Notes: a model not told the origin generated them from the letters alone. A DNA stretch of 64,000 nt from CBDDHT01 sp965227905 (GCA_965227905.1 OZ245780.1:2170001-2234000); one strand, 5' to 3'. Shown: positions 7,768 through 17,527, numbered from the stretch's first letter. Numbers and translations are program-made.

Positions 7768-9047
7768 GCGGCACTCTCCTCGCGCTCGACTGCGCGCCAG
7801 CCAATATCTGTGCGGCAGAAACCTTCTGGCCAGTCGATTTTTGCAACGGCTTCGTAAGCCCGCGCACGCGCCTCGCCGACCGTTGCGCCGCGTGCCGTGA
7901 CATTGAGAACCCGTCCGCCGATGGCAACGATTTCGCCATCTTGTTGAGCGGTGCCCGCATGAAAGATCTCGACATTGGGATCGCTGGCAGCCGCATCGAG
8001 CCCACCGATGATCGAGCCTTTTTCATAGCTGCCGGGATACCCGGTACTGGCCATCACAACCGAAAGCGCGGCATCGTCGGTCCAGCGCAGATCGAAGCGG
8101 TCGAGCACACCGTCAGCGGTCGCCTGAAGAGCTGCCAGCAGATCCGATTTGAGGCGCATCATCAGGACCTGGGCTTCTGGATCGCCAAAGCGCACGTTGT
8201 ATTCGATCAGTTTCGGCCCATCCTCGGTGATCATGAGCCCCGCATAGAGCACGCCGCGATAGGGATGCCCGGCCTCAGCCATTCCGCGCACGGTCGGGTC
8301 GATAATCTCGTCCATAACCTGCTGGCAGAGCGCGTCCGTCAGGACAGGTGCCGGTGAATAGGCGCCCATGCCGCCTGTGTTGGGACCTTCATCCCCGTCA
8401 AGCGCACGTTTGTGGTCTTGTGCGGTGGCTAGCGGGAGAACCGTGCGGCCATCGACGAGTGCAAAGAAACTTGCTTCTTCTCCGACAAGGCACTCTTCGA
8501 TCACGACTTCGGCGCCTGCAACACCGAATGCACCGGCGAAACAGTCGTCGATTGCACTGATGGCCTCATCAACTGAGGAGGCAACCGTGACGCCTTTGCC
8601 AGCAGCAAGTCCGTCGGCCTTGATCACGATCGGAACGCCTTCGCTATGAACATAGGCTTTTGCCGCCTTAGCTTCGGTAAAGTGGCCGTAACGCGCGGTT
8701 GGGATACTGCAGCGATCGGTCAGGGCCTTGGTGAACCGTTTGGAGCCTTCTAGCTGAGCGGCCGCCTTGCTGGGACCAAAGACCTTGATGCCCGCTGCTT
8801 CGAGATCATCGGCCAGACCCGTGACAAGAGGGGCTTCCGGCCCGACCACAACGAGGTCGATCGCGTTTTTTCCACAGAATTCGATGACGGCTGCGTGGTC
8901 GGCGGCGTCCAACGCAACGCAGTCGGCCTCGTCGGCGATCCCACCATTGCCCGGCGCTGCGAACAGCTTGGTCAGCAGCGGGCTTGCGCCGATGGCCCAG
9001 GCCAACGCGTGTTCGCGGCCGCCAGAGCCGATCAAGAGCACATTCAT
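7764..9047 (-). CDS. purD: Phosphoribosylamine-glycine ligase (GAR synthetase)
   Basis: Second enzyme of de novo purine synthesis, joining glycine to phosphoribosylamine with ATP. It has 427 residues, the normal length. The N-terminal Rossmann-like fold starts MNVLLIGSGGREHALAWAI. The ATP-grasp region includes VIKADGLAAGKGVTVA and the metal/substrate segment around EYNVRFGDPEAQV. It is divergent from xseA (86 bp between starts), as in many alphaproteobacteria. Its stop overlaps the downstream dehalogenase-like gene by four bases. Confidence 0.97.
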   Translation of the reverse strand: MNVLLIGSGGREHALAWAIGASPLLTKLFAAPGNGGIADEADCVALDAADHAAVIEFCGKNAIDLVVVGPEAPLVTGLADDLEAAGIKVFGPSKAAAQLEGSKRFTKALTDRCSIPTARYGHFTEAKAAKAYVHSEGVPIVIKADGLAAGKGVTVASSVDEAISAIDDCFAGAFGVAGAEVVIEECLVGEEASFFALVDGRTVLPLATAQDHKRALDGDEGPNTGGMGAYSPAPVLTDALCQQVMDEIIDPTVRGMAEAGHPYRGVLYAGLMITEDGPKLIEYNVRFGDPEAQVLMMRLKSDLLAALQATADGVLDRFDLRWTDDAALSVVMASTGYPGSYEKGSIIGGLDAAASDPNVEIFHAGTAQQDGEIVAIGGRVLNVTARGATVGEARARAYEAVAKIDWPEGFCRTDIGWRAVEREESAA

Positions 9048-9133
9048 CGTCTGAATCCCTCCGCATCTGTTGATCTTCCGCTTCCCTTAGCATTAGGTCA
9101 GGGACTCATAAATGGCAGACAGGAACGAACGTC

Positions 9134-10549
9134 GTGAGTGACGCTGCAGGAACATCGAGCAATGTGCCAGAGCTTACAGTCAGTGAGCTTTCCGCCGATA
9201 TCAAGAAGACCGTGGAAGGTGCCTTCGGCTATGTGCGGCTTCGCGGCGAGATTTCGGGGTACCGTGGACCGCACTCGTCCGGGCATTGCTATTTTTCGAT
9301 CAAGGATGAACGCGCGCGCATCGAAGCCGTTGTTTGGAAAGGTGTTTTCCAAAGATTGCGGCATAAGCCGGAAGAAGGACTGGAGGTCGTTGCGACAGGC
9401 CGCGTGACGACCTATCCCGGAAGCTCCAAATACCAGATTGTCATCGAAGCCCTGGAGCCGGCCGGTGTCGGAGCGCTTCTGGCGCAGCTTGAACGGCTCA
9501 AGAAGACGCTGGCAGCAGAAGGTCTGTTCGACGATGCACGCAAGCGGGCGCTTCCCTTCCTCCCTGGCGTGATCGGCATCGTTACGTCGCCGACTGGGGC
9601 CGTTATTCGCGATATGCTGGCTGGATTCACGGAACGGTTTCCGAGCCGCGTGATCGTTTGGCCGGTACGGGTTCAAGGCGAGACCAGCGGTCCCGAAGTT
9701 GCGGCGGCAATCAATGGATTCAATGCGTTGGCGCCGGGCGGCCCGGTTCCTCGTCCCGATGTGCTGATTGTGGCGCGCGGCGGTGGCAGCCTGGAAGACT
9801 TATGGGGATTCAACCATGAACTGGTCGCCCGGAGTGTTGCGGCGAGCGAGATTCCATTGATTTCAGCCGTCGGCCACGAAACGGATTGGACGCTGATCGA
9901 TCTTGTCGCAGATGCCCGGGCGCCGACACCGACGAAGGCTGCCGAATGGGCGGTCCCGGTCCGGTCGGAGCTTCTGGAGCGCTCGGCCGATCTGGGAAGG
10001 CGGCTCGAGATCGGCTTGAGACGTGGGCAGGAGGCGCGACAGGCCGCACTGCGTGCCGCATCGCGTGGGCTGCCCCGCCTGGCAGAACTTCTCGCACTGC
10101 CCCGGCAACGCTTCGATGGCGCCGCAGGACGTCTGTCGCGCGCCTTGATAGCAAATACACGCACCCACCGTAGCGGCCTGGAACGATTGTCGGGACGCCT
10201 GCAGCCGCGCCTCCTTGGGGAGCGAGCCAAGGCCGGCCGCCAGCGCCTTGGTGCCGCTTCCCATGGTCTGGAGCATGCTTTCACACAGGGGACACAGCGC
10301 TACCGGGCACGTTTGGATGCACAGGCACGGCTTCTGCTATCGGTGAGCTATCACGGCGTTCTCGAACGCGGTTTCGCGCTGATTCGCGATGACGAAGGGC
10401 AAATGGTCCGGCGGAAGGAAGCGTTGTCTCCAGGCAGTGTGGTCGACATCGAATTCGCCGATGGCCGGATTGGGGCCGCAATCGGCGGCAAGCCGAAACC
10501 GGGAGGCAAACGAAAGCCGGATCCCACGCCGCAGGGATCGTTGTTCTGA
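9134..10549 (+). CDS. xseA: Exodeoxyribonuclease VII large subunit
   Basis: A 471-residue catalytic subunit of exonuclease VII, which degrades single-stranded DNA to oligonucleotides in repair. An N-terminal OB-fold lies at about 15-110 (VRLRGEISGYRGPHSSGHCY). The nuclease core includes GVIGIVTSPTGAVIRDML, the DVLIVARGGGSLEDLWGFN block and the SAVGHETDWTLIDLVAD motif. An Arg/Ala-rich coiled region and a basic C-terminal tail follow. The start is GTG at 9134. It faces away from purD; DUF2093 follows 208 bp downstream. The small subunit xseB is not in the window. Confidence 0.96.
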   Translation: MSDAAGTSSNVPELTVSELSADIKKTVEGAFGYVRLRGEISGYRGPHSSGHCYFSIKDERARIEAVVWKGVFQRLRHKPEEGLEVVATGRVTTYPGSSKYQIVIEALEPAGVGALLAQLERLKKTLAAEGLFDDARKRALPFLPGVIGIVTSPTGAVIRDMLAGFTERFPSRVIVWPVRVQGETSGPEVAAAINGFNALAPGGPVPRPDVLIVARGGGSLEDLWGFNHELVARSVAASEIPLISAVGHETDWTLIDLVADARAPTPTKAAEWAVPVRSELLERSADLGRRLEIGLRRGQEARQAALRAASRGLPRLAELLALPRQRFDGAAGRLSRALIANTRTHRSGLERLSGRLQPRLLGERAKAGRQRLGAASHGLEHAFTQGTQRYRARLDAQARLLLSVSYHGVLERGFALIRDDEGQMVRRKEALSPGSVVDIEFADGRIGAAIGGKPKPGGKRKPDPTPQGSLF

Positions 10550-10757
10550 GCCTATTGCAGTGGGTGGCCAAGTGACCCCATATGGCCAATGTAAGGCGCA
10601 AGCGCCTTGACGAATCGCACCGGCCTCTTGGTGCTGGTGTTGCCATGATTGAGCCATTATGGTTCGCGCATTGCGTTTCGAACCATGACGATTGCGTGGC
10701 CGGCTGACAAAAGATGTCCTGATGTCAGCTCGCCTCTTACCGGTGTGAGGCATTTGG

Positions 10758-10994
10758 ATGAACCGCCATGAAACTCAGTTCGGCCTCAAGGGCGAGGCCA
10801 AGCTCAAATTTCTCCAAGGGGAGTTTCAAGTTCTGAGCCCGGGCGATTTTGTGCGTTGTGCCGTGACGGATCAGCCAATTCGTCTCGAAGCACTCCGTTA
10901 TTGGAATGTCGATTTGCAGGAAGCCTATGCCAGCGCAGAGATTTCACTGCAGCGCCTGCGCGATGTCAGAGAAGCGGGCGCGAAGGCTGAATAG
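10758..10994 (+). CDS. DUF2093 family protein
   Basis: A 78-residue soluble protein matching the DUF2093 pattern: a short N-terminal stretch, LKFLQGEFQVLSPGDFVRCA, then IRLEALRYWNVDLQEAYAS. Function is unknown; in Hyphomicrobiales it commonly sits next to xseA and the lpxK operon, as it does here. GTGAGG lies about 7 bases before the ATG. The 208-bp gap after xseA contains a weak hairpin at 10593-10608 (AAGGCG/CGCCTT) without a T-tract. Confidence 0.85.
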   Translation: MNRHETQFGLKGEAKLKFLQGEFQVLSPGDFVRCAVTDQPIRLEALRYWNVDLQEAYASAEISLQRLRDVREAGAKAE

Positions 10995-11009
10995 GTACCG
11001 CCGCTGCTA

Positions 11010-11102
11010 TTAGGCTGACAAAACCCCCACAAGGATCAGTAGGGCGCAGGCGATCGCCGGAATGATCCAGCTATGCTTCTTCACGAAAGCAGCCAACGCC
11101 AT
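11010..11102 (-). CDS. Possible 30-residue single-span membrane protein
   Basis: A very short frame starting at the ATG at 11102 encodes a peptide with a KKH cluster followed by one hydrophobic helix (WIIPAIACALLILVGVLSA). The frame stays open further upstream to an ATG at 11222, giving 70 residues with an unremarkable basic N-terminus, so the start is uncertain. It lies downstream of lpxK on the same strand and convergent with DUF2093. The single transmembrane span is the only support; family unknown. Confidence 0.35.
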   Translation of the reverse strand: MALAAFVKKHSWIIPAIACALLILVGVLSA

Positions 11103-11240
11103 CTCCTCTGCCCGCCTTTCGTTGCGCCGAATTGGCTGTCGAAGCGTCAATTCGAACATTCTACGAGCGGCGCAATCGGGGGCAATTGGACCATGGTTCT
11201 GCGATAAATGGCCTAGAACCAAGGTCTTGAGACGAAAGAT

Positions 11241-12269
11241 CTAGAACTTAGGTTGATCTGCGGCTGAAACAATTGCTTTCCGAAGAAGTGCCTTCAGTGC
11301 CTCTGAATCCTCGAATTGGGCGGTGACTGGGAGTGCGCGGGCCTCGGTCTTGAGCCGGCCGGTCGGGCTGTCATCATCCGGGAGGCGGACCCAATCCTTC
11401 TCAGTTGTCACAAGCTGCGCACGCTGTCGGTGAGCCGCGCCCAGAAGCATCTCGGCATCGAGATCTGTCCAGGAATGATGATCCGGGAAAGCATGCTGCT
11501 CTGCGAGCGAAGCGCCAAGAGCCTGAAGGGTGGTAAAGAACTTTTGCGGTCTTCCGATACCGGCAAATGCTATGATCGGTCGCTCGGCCAGCCATGCCGT
11601 CTCGCCTTCTGGCTTCAAGATGGCCGGTAATACCGGTTTGCCGAGCCGCTCTACGGACTCGATCAGGGAATCCGCGTTGCTGCCTGGTCCCAGGACCAGC
11701 ATAACATCCATCCGTTCCAGCTGATAGGCGAGAGGGGCACGCATAGGCCCTGCCGGCATTACGCGCCCGTTGCCGAGCGCGGCCTCGCCGTCCACGACGA
11801 CAATGGACAAGTCTTTTCGCAGGCTGGGATTCTGGAAACCATCATCCATGACAATGATACTCGCGCCGTCGGTGATTGCTGCTTCGGCGCCGGCGACGCG
11901 ATCTGCGCAAACAACGGTGGGTGCCTGCCTGGCAAGTAGAAGCGGCTCGTCGCCAACATATATTGCGGTGTCTTGATCCAGATGCACGCGATAGGGTCCC
12001 GAAACACTTCCGCCATATCCGCGGCTGAGAAAAAATGGACTTTCACCCATTCCGGCCAGCAATTCGGCGACCGCAATCGCAACAGGTGTCTTGCCGCTTC
12101 CGCCGGCGGTCAGATTGCCGATACACACAACAGGGATCGATGCACGGTGACCGTCGGTCCGTCCCCAACGGCCGACGACAATGCTGCCGTAGAGCGTGGC
12201 GAGGGGTTGCAGGAGGGTGGCCCAAGGTCCCGGTGCCTCTTGCCACCAGGCTGGTGCCTTAAGAGGCAC
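11241..12269 (-). CDS. lpxK: Tetraacyldisaccharide 4'-kinase
   Basis: Phosphorylates the 4' position of the tetraacyl-disaccharide precursor to give lipid IVA at the inner membrane. The Walker A motif AGGSGKT lies at residues 55-61, counted from the GTG at 12269, within the family segment IGNLTAGGSGKTPVA. The RGYGG and DDGFQNP motifs follow. I chose the GTG at 12269, which overlaps the waaA stop by 11 bp and puts the N-terminus at the family norm (PLKAPAWW). A GTG at 12335 would add 22 residues lying inside waaA. Length from the chosen start is 342 residues. Confidence 0.93.
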   Translation of the reverse strand: MPLKAPAWWQEAPGPWATLLQPLATLYGSIVVGRWGRTDGHRASIPVVCIGNLTAGGSGKTPVAIAVAELLAGMGESPFFLSRGYGGSVSGPYRVHLDQDTAIYVGDEPLLLARQAPTVVCADRVAGAEAAITDGASIIVMDDGFQNPSLRKDLSIVVVDGEAALGNGRVMPAGPMRAPLAYQLERMDVMLVLGPGSNADSLIESVERLGKPVLPAILKPEGETAWLAERPIIAFAGIGRPQKFFTTLQALGASLAEQHAFPDHHSWTDLDAEMLLGAAHRQRAQLVTTEKDWVRLPDDDSPTGRLKTEARALPVTAQFEDSEALKALLRKAIVSAADQPKF

Positions 12270-14283
12270 GCTTAAACCCTTCCTTTGGCGGCAGATAGCT
12301 CTGCAGCGCTGCGATCGATTTCGGGAGGGCGCCACTCAGACCGTCGATGGCGGCGCTGCCGCGTGCTGCCATATGGCGGCGAACCTCGCCACTTCTCAGG
12401 AGACGGGAAACTTCGCGTGCGAGTTCTCCTTCGTTCTGGATCTGGACGCAGCCTCCCTTGTCGATAAGGACGCGGTATGCGTCGGCGAAATTGTCATGGG
12501 CGGGTCCGGTGATCGGTACGGCGCCATGTTTAACAGCCTCGATGGGATTCTGGCCGCCGCGGGAGACGAGTGAGCCGCCGATGAATGCCGCGGGTTCAAG
12601 GGCATAGAAGAGGCCGAGTTCTCCAATCGTGTCGGCAATATAGATATTGCAATCGGGGCTGGGCGCATTGCCTTTGGATCGCCGTGAGAACCGCAGGCCC
12701 TTCGATGAGACGAGCGACGCAATGGCGTCGCCGCGCTCGGGATGGCGTGGGACGATGATGGTGAGCAGGTCCGGCCTCTCTCGCGCGATATCGTCGTGGG
12801 CTCTGATGATCAGTTCGTCTTCCCCATTATGCGTGCTTGCTGCGAGGAAGACCGGGCGTCCTCTGATCGCCGCCTGCAGCTTCTTCAGAGCCTTGGGCTC
12901 TGCGGGCGGCGGCGGGGCATCGATCTTAAGGTTGCCGGAGGTCACGACATTCGGTGCACCAAGCCTGGAAAAATAACGCGTCATTGTCGCGTTCTGGGCC
13001 AGCACGAGATCGAGCCGTGCGAAGAGGGGCCCGGCAACGGACGGCATGCGGCGCCAGCGACGATAAGATCGGCGCGACATGCGGGCATTGACCAGAACCA
13101 TGGGAATGCTGCGCTCATCGGCGGCCATAACCAGGTTCGGCCAGATTTCCGATTCTGTGAGCACGGCAACGGTTGGTTGCCAATGATCGAGGAATTTCTC
13201 CGTAAACCGTGGGCCATCGATCGGCATGTATTGATGCAGGGCGCGCTCGGGGAGGCGGGATCTGGCGAGCTTTGCGGATGTGACGGTTCCGGTCGTGACC
13301 AGGATGGCAAGATCGGGGCGATCGCGGTCAAGCTCGTCGATCATCGGGAGAATGGCGTTCGTCTCGCCTACACTTGCGGCGTGGAACCAGACGAGCGGAC
13401 CGTTCGGCCGAGCAACGCTCGCGGTTCCAAATCGTTCCGCCAGGCGACCTGCATCCTCTTTGCCGTTTCGGACCCGCCAGCTGAGAAAGCGCGGGGCTGC
13501 GCGCTCACCGAGATAAGACAAGGCACGATAGGCCTTGAGTAGCAGTCCCGGCTTGCGCCTGACATTGCGAAAACCTGGCCGGGCCCGATCGGGATCGCCA
13601 CCGGTCAGGCGATAGGCACGATCGGTAACCTCGTCGAGCGCCCGCGTTACCTCGCGCCGCTTGGCTTCCAGCGTATCGGGATCGGCATCCCTCTCGACCC
13701 AGATCGGATCGCCGACGACAATCGCCAGTTTTGAGAAGGGGAGGCCGACCGTAAAGCGGCTCCAGTTATTCAGTGAGAAAAACCGCCCCGTCACCGTGGC
13801 ACATGGAATGATAGGGCGTCCCGAAAGACGTGCCGTCGTGACAAGTCCGAGACCAGCCTGACGTGCAGGGCCCGGAGGAACTTCGGCCGTGAGCATGACA
13901 CTCCAGCCCTTCTTGAGAGCTTTCAGGGCACCGCGCAATGCGGTGGCTCCGCCATAGTCGCGTTTCCGGTCACCAGCCCCTGCACCGCGCAAGGGATGCA
14001 TGCCGAACCGCTGGATGACCCTTGCGACCACTTCCGCATCCTTGTGCCGGGCAATCATGATCGCAACATCCATCGGTCCGGAGCGCGGCTTGATGAGCGG
14101 TGTCATCAAGAACTGCCCGTGCCAGGTGGTGCAGATCAGGGGTGCGATGCCAAAAAGAACTTCGTCAGTATTGCCGGGTTCTCGAATGATCCGGCTCGTT
14201 CGGTAGACAAAGCGGATGTAAGACGCAACAAGCCACCCTATGGCACCCATAGCCTGGTGAGAGGAGAGCAGGCGCTTGAGCAT
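12259..14283 (-). CDS. waaA: Fused DUF374 acyltransferase-like domain and Kdo transferase (WaaA)
   Basis: A 674-residue fusion. Residues 1-230 match DUF374, a lysophospholipid-acyltransferase-like domain (CTTWHGQFLM at 51-60, then the TAEVPPGPARQAGLG block). From about 245 onward the chain is a complete Kdo transferase: the N-terminal membrane segment LLLKAYRALSYLGERAAPRF, and FHAASVGE (300-307) with E307 as the expected catalytic base. TESEIWPN and the C-terminal Rossmann half with GGSLVSRGGQNPIEA follow. It adds Kdo to lipid IVA at the inner membrane. The two domains are usually encoded by adjacent separate genes in related bacteria. No internal stop or frameshift is seen, and the linker (230-245) is short. 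Confidence 0.92.
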   Translation of the reverse strand: MLKRLLSSHQAMGAIGWLVASYIRFVYRTSRIIREPGNTDEVLFGIAPLICTTWHGQFLMTPLIKPRSGPMDVAIMIARHKDAEVVARVIQRFGMHPLRGAGAGDRKRDYGGATALRGALKALKKGWSVMLTAEVPPGPARQAGLGLVTTARLSGRPIIPCATVTGRFFSLNNWSRFTVGLPFSKLAIVVGDPIWVERDADPDTLEAKRREVTRALDEVTDRAYRLTGGDPDRARPGFRNVRRKPGLLLKAYRALSYLGERAAPRFLSWRVRNGKEDAGRLAERFGTASVARPNGPLVWFHAASVGETNAILPMIDELDRDRPDLAILVTTGTVTSAKLARSRLPERALHQYMPIDGPRFTEKFLDHWQPTVAVLTESEIWPNLVMAADERSIPMVLVNARMSRRSYRRWRRMPSVAGPLFARLDLVLAQNATMTRYFSRLGAPNVVTSGNLKIDAPPPPAEPKALKKLQAAIRGRPVFLAASTHNGEDELIIRAHDDIARERPDLLTIIVPRHPERGDAIASLVSSKGLRFSRRSKGNAPSPDCNIYIADTIGELGLFYALEPAAFIGGSLVSRGGQNPIEAVKHGAVPITGPAHDNFADAYRVLIDKGGCVQIQNEGELAREVSRLLRSGEVRRHMAARGSAAIDGLSGALPKSIAALQSYLPPKEGFKRAS

Positions 14284-14302
14284 GGCTTCGCTAGCGTCTC
14301 CG

Positions 14303-16255
14303 TTACTCGCCCGCTACAGCAGGTGTAGCCGTCGGTGTCTCGGCTTTGTCGTCGATAGCTGCTTCTTCGTCATTGTCTGACGTTGCATCTCCCCCGAGTT
14401 GAGTCTGGTAGAGCTCGGCATACAGACCGCCGGCGGCAACAAGTTCGTCGTGACGGCCACGCTCGACGATCCGTCCCTTGTCGATCACGCAGATGATGTC
14501 TGCTTGCTTCACGGTGGAAAGCCGGTGCGCGATGACAAGCACCGTGCGCCCGCGCATCAGTTTTTCCAGCGCATTCTGTACTTGCGCCTCGGCCTGGCTG
14601 TCGAGAGAACTCGTCGGCTCATCCAGAAGCAGGATCGGAGCGTCCTTGAAAAGGGCGCGTGCAATCGCGATGCGCTGCTTCTCGCCGCCGGAGAGAATGT
14701 TTCCGGCTTCGCCGGCTTTCGTGTCGTAACCGTTCGGCAGCCGGCTGATGAACGCGTCTGCCGCCGCTGCTTCGGCAGCGGATACGACGGCGGCGTCGGT
14801 CGAGACATCGGAGCCATAGGCAATGTTTGCGCTGATCGTATCGTCGAACAGCACCGGCTCCTGAGTCACGAGAGCAACGGAGTCGCGAAGGCTTGCGATT
14901 GTGACCTCTGAGATGTCCTGGCCGTCGATGGTCACACGGCCCTCTTGAGGGTCGTAGAAGCGCAGAGCGAGATTGATGAGCGTACTCTTACCTGCACCGG
15001 ACGTGCCGACAAGCGCCACGGTCTTTCCGGCTGGAACAGTCAGAGAGACGTCGTGCAGCACCGGTTTGTCGGCTTCGTACGCAAAGCTCACATTCTCGAA
15101 TTTGATGGCGCCGGCATCCAAAGCCAGCGGCGGTGCGTTCGGTATTTCCTTCAGGTCTCGTTCCTGGTCGATGATCCCGAAGACACGGCTGGCGGCGGCA
15201 ACACCTTCCTGGATTGCCGTCTGCAGCGTCGCAACACTCTTTAACGGCTGGTAGAGCAGGAGTGCCGACGTCATGAAGCCCATGAAATGCCCAAGCGATA
15301 CAGCGCCGGTCAGCCCTTTCTGGCCGACCACATAAACCGCAAGCGCGAAACCACAACCCACGAGCACTTCGACCGCCGGTCCGGATGCGGCCCGGGCGCG
15401 GGCGCCGCGCATCGTAAATTCGAGTGTCCTGTTGATTGCTTTCGATGCGCGGGCAACCTCGAAGTCTTCGCGCCGGTAGGCGCGGACCACGCGCATGCCG
15501 CGCAGCGTCTGCGAGATCAGAGCGCTGAGATCGCCTGTTTCCTGCAGGGACTTTGTCGTCGATTTGCGCATCTTCTTGCGTTGACGGCCAAGCAGAATGA
15601 TCCCGATCGGCATAAAGACCAGAATGATCCCGGAAAACCGCAGGTCCATCCACATCATGACGCCGATGAGTATGACGACTTTGAGCGAGTTCTCGACCAG
15701 CGCGACGATGGCGCGGCTCGCGGTCTGTCTGATGAGAGCTGCGTCGTTGAGAAAGCCGGCAATAAGCCGCCCGGAGTGAACCGATTGGACCCAGCTGAGG
15801 TCGGCACTCGAAATTCGCGCGAACATGGCGATGCGAAGATCGGCGATAAAACGGTGGCCGAGATAGCCGACGGAAACCCCGGCGACATATTCTGCGATGG
15901 CTTTCAAGACGGTCACGATGACGATGCCGGCCGTTATCGTCATCAGCATGTCCGGATTGCGCGCCACGAATACATCGTCGGCGGCCATCTGGATGAGGAA
16001 CGGCACTGCGCCTGTTGTTGCCGCAGCAAGTGCCATCGCAATAACGGCCAGAATGACGAGGCGGATGCGCGGCCGCAGATGTTCGTCCCAGATGCGCCTG
16101 ACGACCATTTCGGTCGTATAGGTGCTCTGCAACCCATCGTCCTTGCGCTTCACATCGCGGGAATCAGAGAAGAGTTGGTCGCGCACTTCGATTTCGTCCG
16201 ATCCTCGACTCGAAGCCTGGCGCCGCCCGGCTTCTCGGGATGTCCCACTCTTCAC
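14303..16255 (-). CDS. Lipid A-export-type ABC transporter (MsbA family), permease-ATPase fusion
   Basis: A half-size ABC exporter with a six-helix transmembrane domain at about 65-345 and a nucleotide-binding domain at about 384-615. Walker A is GTSGAGKST (417-425), the signature is LSGGE (521-525), Walker B is ILLLDE (541-546) and the H-loop is H577. The first 49 residues are polar and unlike the family, so a start at Met50 (16108) is possible. Its position between DUF4170 and waaA supports flipping of lipid A or its core, but a general lipid or drug role cannot be ruled out. A Glu/Ala/Thr-rich tail ends the protein. The stop is 19 bp before waaA. Confidence 0.88.
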   Translation of the reverse strand: MKSGTSREAGRRQASSRGSDEIEVRDQLFSDSRDVKRKDDGLQSTYTTEMVVRRIWDEHLRPRIRLVILAVIAMALAAATTGAVPFLIQMAADDVFVARNPDMLMTITAGIVIVTVLKAIAEYVAGVSVGYLGHRFIADLRIAMFARISSADLSWVQSVHSGRLIAGFLNDAALIRQTASRAIVALVENSLKVVILIGVMMWMDLRFSGIILVFMPIGIILLGRQRKKMRKSTTKSLQETGDLSALISQTLRGMRVVRAYRREDFEVARASKAINRTLEFTMRGARARAASGPAVEVLVGCGFALAVYVVGQKGLTGAVSLGHFMGFMTSALLLYQPLKSVATLQTAIQEGVAAASRVFGIIDQERDLKEIPNAPPLALDAGAIKFENVSFAYEADKPVLHDVSLTVPAGKTVALVGTSGAGKSTLINLALRFYDPQEGRVTIDGQDISEVTIASLRDSVALVTQEPVLFDDTISANIAYGSDVSTDAAVVSAAEAAAADAFISRLPNGYDTKAGEAGNILSGGEKQRIAIARALFKDAPILLLDEPTSSLDSQAEAQVQNALEKLMRGRTVLVIAHRLSTVKQADIICVIDKGRIVERGRHDELVAAGGLYAELYQTQLGGDATSDNDEEAAIDDKAETPTATPAVAGE

Positions 16256-16307
16256 CGATTTCTACCAGCAAAGGGGACAAACCGCCATATGACCTGGTCA
16301 AACAGGG

Positions 16308-16556
16308 TCAACAGTCTTCATCCGGTTCCAGCAGACGGTGCATGTGCACGACGAAGTAGCGCATATGTGCGTTGTCCACCGATCGCTGCGCCGCACCTTT
16401 CCAGGCATCATAGGCCGTCGCATAGTTCGGGAAGATGCCGACAATATCGAGGCTGTCGAGATCTTTGAACGTAACGCCGTCAAGGGACTCGAGCTCGCCA
16501 CCGAAGACAAGATGAAGGAGCTGCTCTTCCGGTTCCTGATCAGCGGTTTCCGACAT
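16308..16556 (-). CDS. DUF4170 family protein
   Basis: An 82-residue soluble acidic protein with the DUF4170 pattern: an LVFGGEL strand, then FPNYATAYDAWKGAAQRSVDNAHMRYFVVHMHRLL. The role is unknown. The family occurs almost only in alphaproteobacterial lipid A/Kdo operons between the CysQ-like phosphatase and the lipid exporter, exactly as here, so a part in envelope lipid synthesis is inferred. It begins 43 bp after the cysQ stop. Confidence 0.85.
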   Translation of the reverse strand: MSETADQEPEEQLLHLVFGGELESLDGVTFKDLDSLDIVGIFPNYATAYDAWKGAAQRSVDNAHMRYFVVHMHRLLEPDEDC

Positions 16557-16599
16557 CGTTTTTCAGCCTCCGTTCCGATATTGGGCTCTGTGCACCGCA

Positions 16600-17400
16600 C
16601 TAAAGAACCGCACCCTTGGTCTGGGTGAGCAGCAACGCATGCAAAGCAGGCCCGGCCACGATAACACTGTCTTTCCGGGGGGCTTCGAGATTATAGACAA
16701 ACGCATCCCCCCGGCGCGTCGTCACCCGACCTCCCGCTTCCTGCACCAAAAGATCCGCCGCCGCAATATCCCACTCATTCTTGCCTGAAAGGGAGAGAAC
16801 GCCGTGGAAAGCGCCTGACGATACCAATGCCATGCGATAGGCAATCGAATTGACCCATCGCGTCTCGACTTCTGGCCATGGTTCCGGCCAGATATCCCGC
16901 TTGAGAAGCTTGGATCCGACGGCAAGTCTGCTCCCGGCGATCATTGTCCGGTCGTCGACTTTGATGGGCTTGCCCGATAGCGAGGCGCCTTTTCCGGATA
17001 CAGCCCTGTAATAAGCGTCCGCCGCCGGATTGAAGACGGCGGCAAGCACCGGATGTCCGTCTTCAACCAGTGCGACGGACACTGCCCATTCGGGCGTCTC
17101 TTTCAGGAATGCCCGCGTTCCATCGATTGGATCCACAATCCAAACGCGCTTGCGCTCGAGCCGATCTGCCGTATCCGCCGTCTCTTCGGACAGCCAGCCA
17201 TAGTCCGGCCGGGCGCCCATCAAGCGGTCGTGGAGCAGATTGTTGACGGCGATATCGGCCTCGCTCACATCGCTTCCATCGGGCTTGCGCTCGGTTTTCG
17301 GAGACGATCCAAAATATCCCAGTGCAAGTGTGCCGGCTTCCCGGACAGCATCGAACAGAAGTGTTTCATCGCCTGAGTCAGGCGTGTCCAGCGGCGCCAT
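16600..17400 (-). CDS. cysQ: 3'(2'),5'-bisphosphate nucleotidase / inositol monophosphatase family (CysQ-like)
   Basis: A 266-residue Mg-dependent, Li-sensitive-type phosphatase. Metal ligands are visible in SEE (71-73) and DPIDGT (90-95), and in the later WDIAAADLLVQEAGG motif. By family it hydrolyses 3'-phosphoadenosine 5'-phosphate or a related sugar phosphate; the exact substrate cannot be told from sequence. It is the first gene of the minus-strand lipid A/Kdo block and starts 185 bp from the divergent DUF6101 gene, so the operon promoter should lie in that gap. Confidence 0.85.
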   Translation of the reverse strand: MAPLDTPDSGDETLLFDAVREAGTLALGYFGSSPKTERKPDGSDVSEADIAVNNLLHDRLMGARPDYGWLSEETADTADRLERKRVWIVDPIDGTRAFLKETPEWAVSVALVEDGHPVLAAVFNPAADAYYRAVSGKGASLSGKPIKVDDRTMIAGSRLAVGSKLLKRDIWPEPWPEVETRWVNSIAYRMALVSSGAFHGVLSLSGKNEWDIAAADLLVQEAGGRVTTRRGDAFVYNLEAPRKDSVIVAGPALHALLLTQTKGAVL

Positions 17401-17527
17401 ATCCGTGTCCTCAAGGTCATCGTTACTGATGGGTTTATCCCGTTAATCTCTTGTTTTGCATACTAATTTTTAACGACCCTTTTTAGGGGATTAGAGAGAT
17501 TCATCGGGCATATTGAGACGCATAAGA

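Noticed and set aside
15287..16468. A 393-codon plus-strand frame across the ABC transporter
   Set aside because: The opposite strand encodes complete transporter motifs, and this frame has no domain and no ribosome site.
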